Assembly (NCBI GenBank): GCA_964369635.1
Contig: CAYJGN010000024.1
Span: 1-28,023, forward strand
Direction: 5' to 3'
Origin: CAYJGN01 sp964369635
Lineage (GTDB): Bacteria; Bacillota; Clostridia; Oscillospirales; Ruminococcaceae
DNA length: 28,023 nucleotides
The notes beneath the pieces are model-generated. The model saw only the letters and a list, made by a program, of their open reading frames with translations. It did not search any database and was not told the origin of the DNA. The position numbers and the translations under genes are program-made. Numbering within the stretch: position 1 is the stretch's first letter; each line of letters starts with the position of its first letter. Below, piece after piece: positions 23,669 through 28,023 of the stretch.

Positions 23669-24409
23669 TCAATAAACTGAAAAAATAATAAGCATTGATG
23701 CAACGCCAACTGCCAAAGCGAGTGCAGTAACAATAGCTTCTGCAAACCGCGAAACACCGCTGACTAAATCTCCTGCGATGGTATCTCTTATCGCGTTTGT
23801 CATCGCAAGACCTGGGAGCAGTGGCATCATAGCACCAAGTATCATACTGCTTGGAAGAGGGGATGAGAAGATAAAGGTATAGAAAACGGCGAATCCGCCA
23901 ACCGTAACCCCTCCGAAAAGAGTTTGGGCAAACTTTTGCAGTCTACGGTGTTTAATAACATAGAATAGCGCTCCATATGTAAAACCGCAGAATAGGGCAA
24001 AGATTGATTCAAAAATAACCCCACCAAACAACAAGGCAAAAAAAGCTGAAGAGGCACCGTTTGAAAAAATTTTAAGTAGTTTATTATCAGTTTTTTTAGA
24101 TAGGCTTTGAAGAGAGTTTATTGCAGATTCAAAAGAGATTTTTTTTGAAATAAGCTCTCTTGCTACTCTGTTTACCTCATCTATAACAAACAGGTCGGTA
24201 GTCCTTGCTTCTATTCGAACAAGAGAGGTTTCTCCCTCCTCAATTGAAATAAATATTCCCGTTGGAACGGCAAGAACATTTGCTGTTTCAACTCCAAAAG
24301 CCTTGCAACTTCGAGTTATAAGCTCTTCTGCTCGGTAAGTTTCTCCGCCGCTTTCAAGGGTGAGTTTTGCAGCGAGTGAGCAAAATTTTAGCAGTTGTTT
24401 TCTATCCAT
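23669..24409 (-). CDS. Threonine/serine exporter, ThrE N-terminal (DUF1212) subunit
   Basis: A 246-residue protein: the first 110 residues are the soluble DUF1212 part (LESGGETYRAEELI, VETANVLAVPTGIFISIE), followed by about five membrane helices with MMPLLPGLAMTNAIRD. In Corynebacterium ThrE the two halves are one protein that exports threonine and serine by proton motive force; here they are split. Substrate specificity is inherited from the family and has not been shown. The ATG lies directly after the stop of the small upstream gene, whose GAGGAA serves as RBS. Confidence 0.92.
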   Translation of the reverse strand: MDRKQLLKFCSLAAKLTLESGGETYRAEELITRSCKAFGVETANVLAVPTGIFISIEEGETSLVRIEARTTDLFVIDEVNRVARELISKKISFESAINSLQSLSKKTDNKLLKIFSNGASSAFFALLFGGVIFESIFALFCGFTYGALFYVIKHRRLQKFAQTLFGGVTVGGFAVFYTFIFSSPLPSSMILGAMMPLLPGLAMTNAIRDTIAGDLVSGVSRFAEAIVTALALAVGVASMLIIFSVY

Positions 24410-24580
24410 CTATTCCTCTATAATTATATATTCTAAATTTTTGTATAAAACGGTCATTCCCTCATCAATTTCAATAGGGAGAAGTGCCATTGCGACGGTG
24501 TTTTGGCAACCATCGCTATCAATTAGCTCTGCATAATCTCCATTAATTCTCAAAACTTTATAAACTATCTCTTTAAACAT
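24410..24580 (-). CDS. Small DUF3006-like protein (56 residues)
   Basis: A complete small gene between the patatin and ThrE genes. The ATG is at 24580, immediately after the patatin stop (TAAATG), and the TAG is immediately before the ThrE ATG. The protein begins MFKEIVYKVLRINGDYAELI and continues with a beta-rich pattern ending GMTVLYKNLEYIIIEE, which resembles the DUF3006 fold (an N-terminal strand pair, a central LPIEIDEG, then a polar end). Function is unknown. GAGGAG lies 12 bases upstream, inside the patatin 3' end. Zero-gap junctions on both sides argue strongly that it is real and translated by coupling. Confidence 0.8.
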   Translation of the reverse strand: MFKEIVYKVLRINGDYAELIDSDGCQNTVAMALLPIEIDEGMTVLYKNLEYIIIEE

Positions 24581-25513
24581 TTATATAATATTCTCCTCAA
24601 TAATTTTACTAACATTATCAATATTTGCTGATAAAAGCTCTTCTATATTAATGTTGTCTTTAAACGCTTGCGCAAACGGCGTTAAAACATTCATAGCATC
24701 TTTATATCCAAGTTCTCGGTGAGAGCGGATTTTTGCGGCTGAAAAATCAAGAGTACCGCTGCCAGGGCTATCTTCAAGCGGTCTTGTTGGGCATATTTCA
24801 ATAACGTTGTGCTCTTTTATTGTTTTTACATCTTGACGTGTTCGATGGTTTAGGTAGACGAGGATAGTATGGTCAAGGTTTAGTGGAAGCAGGGGAGCGA
24901 GGGCAACACTATCTGCATTTTGGTTTTTGTAAACTTTGCTATTAGCTCCGCCATCGAGGTAGTACCGTCCATCATGCTGAACAGGCTTTACGATAAATGG
25001 AAGGGAGGCGGAAGCGCAGATCACTTTTGTTAAATCAAATATGGCTAAGTCTGAAACTTTTATGTAGACAGATTTTGATGCTTCAATATCGTATATGCAG
25101 CTATAAATATCTATATTTGATTTTTTAGCAGCTTCTGCATTCAAGATAAATGAAAGCGCAGAAAACATAACCTTATAATCGCTCGCTGCATTTTCTTCTA
25201 AAAAGCTAATCGTTGGAATTTTGTCTTTCTCTTTTAGGTAGTCATCTATTTTCTGATTTAATTCATCTGCGATTTTTTTATCAGGAAGTTCATTTTTTGC
25301 GAAAGCTGTTAGAGCCTTCCAAAGTGCGTTTGTGCGTATATTGCTTCCTGCGGCAAAAGCAAGAGCGTTGATAGAGCCTATCGAGCAGCCTGAAACAGCG
25401 CATACGCTATTTGTTAGCCGAAGCTCCGACATAGCTTTAAAAACGCCAAGCTGGTATGCCCCTTTAGCGCCGCCGCCTGAGAGTACAAGCCCGAGTTTTA
25501 AATTGTTATCCAT
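24581..25513 (-). CDS. Patatin-like phospholipase (RssA/YchK type)
   Basis: A 310-residue serine hydrolase with the Ser-Asp dyad of patatins: the oxyanion loop LVLSGGGAKGAYQLGVF near the N-terminus, the nucleophile elbow GCSIG with Ser44, and the DGG motif at Asp187. There is no signal peptide, so it probably acts on the inner membrane face or on cytosolic lipids. Length fits single-domain bacterial patatins. GGTGGTGATT precedes ATG 25513. It is the first gene of an operon with the DUF3006-like and ThrE genes; what ties a lipase to amino-acid export is unclear. Confidence 0.92.
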   Translation of the reverse strand: MDNNLKLGLVLSGGGAKGAYQLGVFKAMSELRLTNSVCAVSGCSIGSINALAFAAGSNIRTNALWKALTAFAKNELPDKKIADELNQKIDDYLKEKDKIPTISFLEENAASDYKVMFSALSFILNAEAAKKSNIDIYSCIYDIEASKSVYIKVSDLAIFDLTKVICASASLPFIVKPVQHDGRYYLDGGANSKVYKNQNADSVALAPLLPLNLDHTILVYLNHRTRQDVKTIKEHNVIEICPTRPLEDSPGSGTLDFSAAKIRSHRELGYKDAMNVLTPFAQAFKDNINIEELLSANIDNVSKIIEENII

Positions 25514-25644
25514 ATAATCACCACCAGTTAGTTTATTAATTTAGATATTTGTAAGGGGAGGGGAAATTTTCAAATAAAGTTTATTTTAGAAATTGGCAAA
25601 GGGAATTTAATCTATCGTTAAGTTTAGTTTATATTTAGCTGGGA

Positions 25645-25670
25645 GCTACCTTTAGGATAAAAAAGGTAGC
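25645..25670. repeat. Orphan inverted repeat in the patatin upstream region
   Basis: GCTACCTTT (25645-25653) and AAAGGTAGC (25662-25670) form a perfect nine-pair stem with an eight-base loop. On the + strand it is followed by CCTTTTTTT about ten bases further (25679-25687), and AGGAT inside the loop could instead pair with ATCCT (an alternative stem). No + strand gene is nearby. It lies 132 bases upstream of the patatin start and could be a terminator remnant or a regulatory element on the minus strand. Confidence 0.5.
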
Positions 25671-25779
25671 GCAGTAAATCCTTTTTTTATGTCACTAAAA
25701 CTGAAGTTTAATAATCTCATCATTACCACAAAATCTATTATTTGGGGAGTTTTGAGTGATAAAAAATATGCAAATATAA

Positions 25780-26172
25780 TCAAGGGTTAGTATCTTTGCG
25801 TAAAACAGGTTTTTTTGTTGTTAATATTTCAAGAGCTGTATCAGTTTGGTCGAAAATCAGAAAATGCTTTAGTTCATCTGTTGGGAGTGAACCGGAAATC
25901 TGATTTTCAAAGTACTTTATATATTCTGAATTTTCAACAAGATAAATACTGCTATACTCTTCGCGTGTTTTATTTTTCTCCATATGAGAACACCTATCAA
26001 TAAAAGCGTTTTCGACTGCATACCTAAAATCCCAGACCAAATCGAAATAAAGTATCCATTTATTTTTTTGTTTATCTGTAAAATAAACAGTTAATTCTTG
26101 ATTTCCGCCAATAAAAAAATCTATAAGTTCAATCTGTGCTTCGATTTTTTTGTAAGTTATCCATTTCTCCAC
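25780..26172 (-). CDS. Unrecognised soluble protein of 130 residues
   Basis: I do not recognise a named family. The protein has no signal or membrane segment, is rich in aromatic residues, and carries the pattern KWILYFDLVWDFRYAVENAF, then SEYIKYFENQISG and LKHFLIFDQTDTALEILT, which reminds me of small stand-alone proteins found near polymorphic toxins; this is a weak impression, and no toxin gene is present. The start is GTG 26172, with AGGGG ten bases upstream. It is flanked by non-coding AT-rich DNA on both sides and looks monocistronic. Confidence 0.65.
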   Translation of the reverse strand: MEKWITYKKIEAQIELIDFFIGGNQELTVYFTDKQKNKWILYFDLVWDFRYAVENAFIDRCSHMEKNKTREEYSSIYLVENSEYIKYFENQISGSLPTDELKHFLIFDQTDTALEILTTKKPVLRKDTNP

Positions 26173-26323
26173 TTTTATTTACCCCTATCTTAAGTGTCTA
26201 ATTTTTATATGTATTGCAGAAGCTGGATAATAAATATCGAGTGGTAGTTTTTTATAGTCAACACCTTAATATATCTTTAGTTTATTGCTCGATATAGCGA
26301 AACAGATGGTATAGCTGCTACAT

Positions 26324-26929
26324 CTATGTTTTACCGCGTTCTCTCAAAAAACTTAAAAATTCTTCAGCTTCTCCATTTGGATTCAACTCTTTGATTGCAT
26401 CTAAAATATACCACTCAAATTTTGTGCAACTAATAATGATAGGGATATCCTCTTTGAATTTATCTTTAATAAATCCACTCTCACGCAATTTTTTTGCAAC
26501 TGCAGTTATCTCTAAAAGAAGCTCATAAAACCCAATCGGACCTTTATCTATATATTTTCTTCTTTCTCGCTGCTCTTCACTATAGTAAAATGGTGGTTCA
26601 TAACCGATATGGGCAATCCCTTTTTCTTTATACCATTCAATAAGAATTTCTATGCCTTCAGTAGAGCCGAAAGTTGATATTACCGCAGAGTTGTGTCCGC
26701 CAAAAGCTTTGCACCATTGTGCTTCCAAGAGTTTCGTTTTGTTATTTATGCTTTCATAATCCTTTTTTCTACCATAGCTAATGGCAAACATAGGTAGATT
26801 TGAATGCTCTTTATATTCATGCGTTGGATTTGAAAAAATATCAAATGATATTGCATAAATATCATCTGCCACCCAAGTAGAAATAATGCTTTTCATTTTG
26901 CTTTCAAGATACTCTTGTATATCAATCAT
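26324..26929 (-). CDS. Unrecognised soluble protein of 201 residues
   Basis: I cannot assign a family. The protein is soluble, charged, and has an N-terminal helix (MIDIQEYLESKMKSIISTW) followed by alternating strands and helices (residues 25-110), a central YEPPFYYSEEQRERRKYIDKG and a C-terminal helical IDAIKELNPNGEAEEFLSFL-type end. I start at ATG 26929, with AGGAG eight bases upstream; a second ATG 18 bases further up overlaps that RBS. A DUF4303-like or immunity-like fold is possible but unproven. No neighbour explains it. Confidence 0.65.
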   Translation of the reverse strand: MIDIQEYLESKMKSIISTWVADDIYAISFDIFSNPTHEYKEHSNLPMFAISYGRKKDYESINNKTKLLEAQWCKAFGGHNSAVISTFGSTEGIEILIEWYKEKGIAHIGYEPPFYYSEEQRERRKYIDKGPIGFYELLLEITAVAKKLRESGFIKDKFKEDIPIIISCTKFEWYILDAIKELNPNGEAEEFLSFLRERGKT

Positions 26930-27062
26930 TTTCAAAACTCCTAACATTTAAGCGTCTTTGTTGTTGTGAGAAAATAAAACTGATGAATTGCCCATTGATA
27001 ATTTTTTTTAGATAAATAGGATTACTGTATATCATTTTACAACTTTTCGAAGAAAAAGTGAA

Positions 27063-27845
27063 CTAATTTTTTGAGTTTAAATAATTTTTCGTACTCTCAG
27101 CAGGCAGAAATTCGGTCATGTATTTTCGGTATCTCTTCGGAAGATGTGTATTCTGACATTTTTCGTTTAGTCGCTCTTCGATTGTGACGCTGTTCCAGAA
27201 AACTTTAAATAGCGAAGAAAACTCGCTGTCATCTCCGTCTGAAGGGAGACAAAACGACTCCATCTCAACCGTCTGCCGCTGACCTTTCGAGGAGATAAAC
27301 GCTTTTTTATGGGTTCGGTCATATATTATAAAATTCTCCGAGCGAAATCTCGCCTGAAAATGGGGAGAGATAATCGGTAAAACATCATTTTTCGGCTCTA
27401 TCTCGGCGGCGAGAGTATCTCTGTATGCATTAAAGCGGATAAATCCCTTTAGATAATGGGCTTCATTTGTAAGCGATTTAACTGCGGCTCGCAGTGTGCA
27501 AAACGGCTCTTTTGAGGGTATCATCATTATTCTGCTCCCGATTTTATATCCCTCTCTTAAAAACGAAAGCATCAAAAGCTCTTTATCAGGTAGGGTACAT
27601 AGCGCACAAAGTCTTATAAAATCCTGAGCACCTTTTGATATTTTCTCACTAATCGAGCGATAGACAGCGAGCGCTTTATCGGTATCGGTGCCGATATATT
27701 TAACCTCAAAAAGGGTCTGTCTTGTTTCGGTGTGCGGAATTATAAAAACAGGGTCTTCGCGCTTATAAAAAGCCTCGTGGACGCAAGTTAAAAAGCCTTC
27801 TAAGCTTCCGTCGTAAATATAGGCTATATTGCTTCTATTAGGCAT
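27063..27845 (-). CDS. TIGR03915-type putative DNA metabolism/repair protein
   Basis: A 260-residue protein matching the TIGR03915 group (DUF4130 domain): N-terminal YIYDGSLEGFLTCVHEAFY, central FIRLCALCTLPDKELLMLSFLREGYKIG-type helices, HYLKGFIRFNA, SPHFQARFRSENFIIYDRTH, and C-terminal HLPKRYRKYMTEFLP. The family always pairs with a radical SAM protein (TIGR03916) and is assigned to DNA repair or modification by association; its reaction is not known to me. Here the partner lies immediately upstream and overlaps it by 22 bases. There is no cysteine cluster for a metal centre in this subunit. Confidence 0.88.
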   Translation of the reverse strand: MPNRSNIAYIYDGSLEGFLTCVHEAFYKREDPVFIIPHTETRQTLFEVKYIGTDTDKALAVYRSISEKISKGAQDFIRLCALCTLPDKELLMLSFLREGYKIGSRIMMIPSKEPFCTLRAAVKSLTNEAHYLKGFIRFNAYRDTLAAEIEPKNDVLPIISPHFQARFRSENFIIYDRTHKKAFISSKGQRQTVEMESFCLPSDGDDSEFSSLFKVFWNSVTIEERLNEKCQNTHLPKRYRKYMTEFLPAESTKNYLNSKN

Positions 27846-28023
27846 CTTATCTCCTCCTCTGCAAGGGTTTTGTTTTCGAAAAATGTTAGCTGTTCAAATT
27901 TCTCAGAGTATTTGTTTTTGGCATTATCCGATAAAAGTCCTCTCAAAATCGAACCTTTTTCAAATTTAACATTGGGATGATATCTCCCTTTGCATGTTAT
28001 AAAATACTGCGCCCGTTTAAGGA
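27824..28023 (-). CDS. TIGR03916-type putative DNA-modification radical SAM protein, C-terminal part (partial)
   Basis: A frame entering from the right window edge, read on the minus strand, gives LKRAQYFITCKGRYHPN, then ILRGLLSDNAKNKYSEKF and EQLTFFENKTL, ending at TAG 27826-27824. LKRAQYFITC and QLTFF are the expected C-terminal features of the radical SAM partner of TIGR03915. The radical SAM CxxxCxxC core lies outside the window, so that part cannot be checked. It overlaps the TIGR03915 gene by 22 bases, and its 3' end carries GGAGGAG, the ribosome-binding site for that gene. Confidence 0.8.
   Translation of the reverse strand, partial: LKRAQYFITCKGRYHPNVKFEKGSILRGLLSDNAKNKYSEKFEQLTFFENKTLAEEEIRCLIEAI

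Noticed and set aside
1..28023. CRISPR array, insertion sequence, prophage or rRNA genes
   Set aside because: No regularly spaced repeats, transposase, integrase, phage structural gene or rRNA-like sequence was found.

Overview
The window is AT-rich chromosomal DNA of an endospore-forming Gram-positive bacterium of the class Clostridia; the gene mix would fit an Oscillospiraceae-like gut lineage, but I cannot name the species. The main evidence is a complete eight-gene spoIIIA operon followed by the clostridial housekeeping string asp23-nusB-xseA-xseB-ispA-dxs-tlyA-nadK-argR-recN, with strong Shine-Dalgarno sites and frequent ATGA-type overlaps.

Layout. (1) 1-1300: the 3' end of a tRNA-Cys gene and its terminator, then a clostridial CatP-like chloramphenicol acetyltransferase gene preceded by a nine-codon leader peptide and an RBS-sequestering stem (translation attenuation), then a small DUF1653 gene and a terminator-like hairpin. 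(2) 1348-5870: spoIIIAA to spoIIIAH on the + strand, encoding the mother-cell half of the forespore feeding-tube/channel complex. (3) 5871-15982: a sigma-A-type promoter, asp23, a small hairpin, then a tightly packed + strand operon for transcription antitermination (nusB), a TsaD/Kae1 paralogue, exonuclease VII, isoprenoid precursor synthesis (ispA, dxs), a divergent PAP2 protein, an rRNA methyltransferase (tlyA), NAD kinase, ArgR and RecN. (4) 15983-16208: a convergent boundary with a strong inverted-repeat terminator.

(5) 16209-28023: everything is on the minus strand. degV has its own promoter. Upstream of it lies an operon of an FkbH-like HAD-IIIC protein, a ComEC-type metallo-beta-lactamase lipoprotein, a Gph-like HAD phosphatase and a PlsC acyltransferase with extra C-terminal domains. 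Further along are a membrane-anchored SGNH hydrolase with a DUF4358 lipoprotein; an operon of patatin phospholipase, a 56-residue DUF3006-like protein and a two-subunit ThrE-type amino-acid exporter; two unrecognised soluble proteins; and the paired DNA-metabolism genes TIGR03915 and TIGR03916 (radical SAM, cut by the window end).

Regions 2 and 3 are conserved core. The accessory interest lies in the cat attenuator, the TsaD paralogue, and the envelope/acyl-transfer set at 17158-23116 (FkbH-like, PlsC, SGNH and DUF4358 with no visible carrier protein or MBOAT partner). All assignments come from reading motifs by eye; no database search was run.
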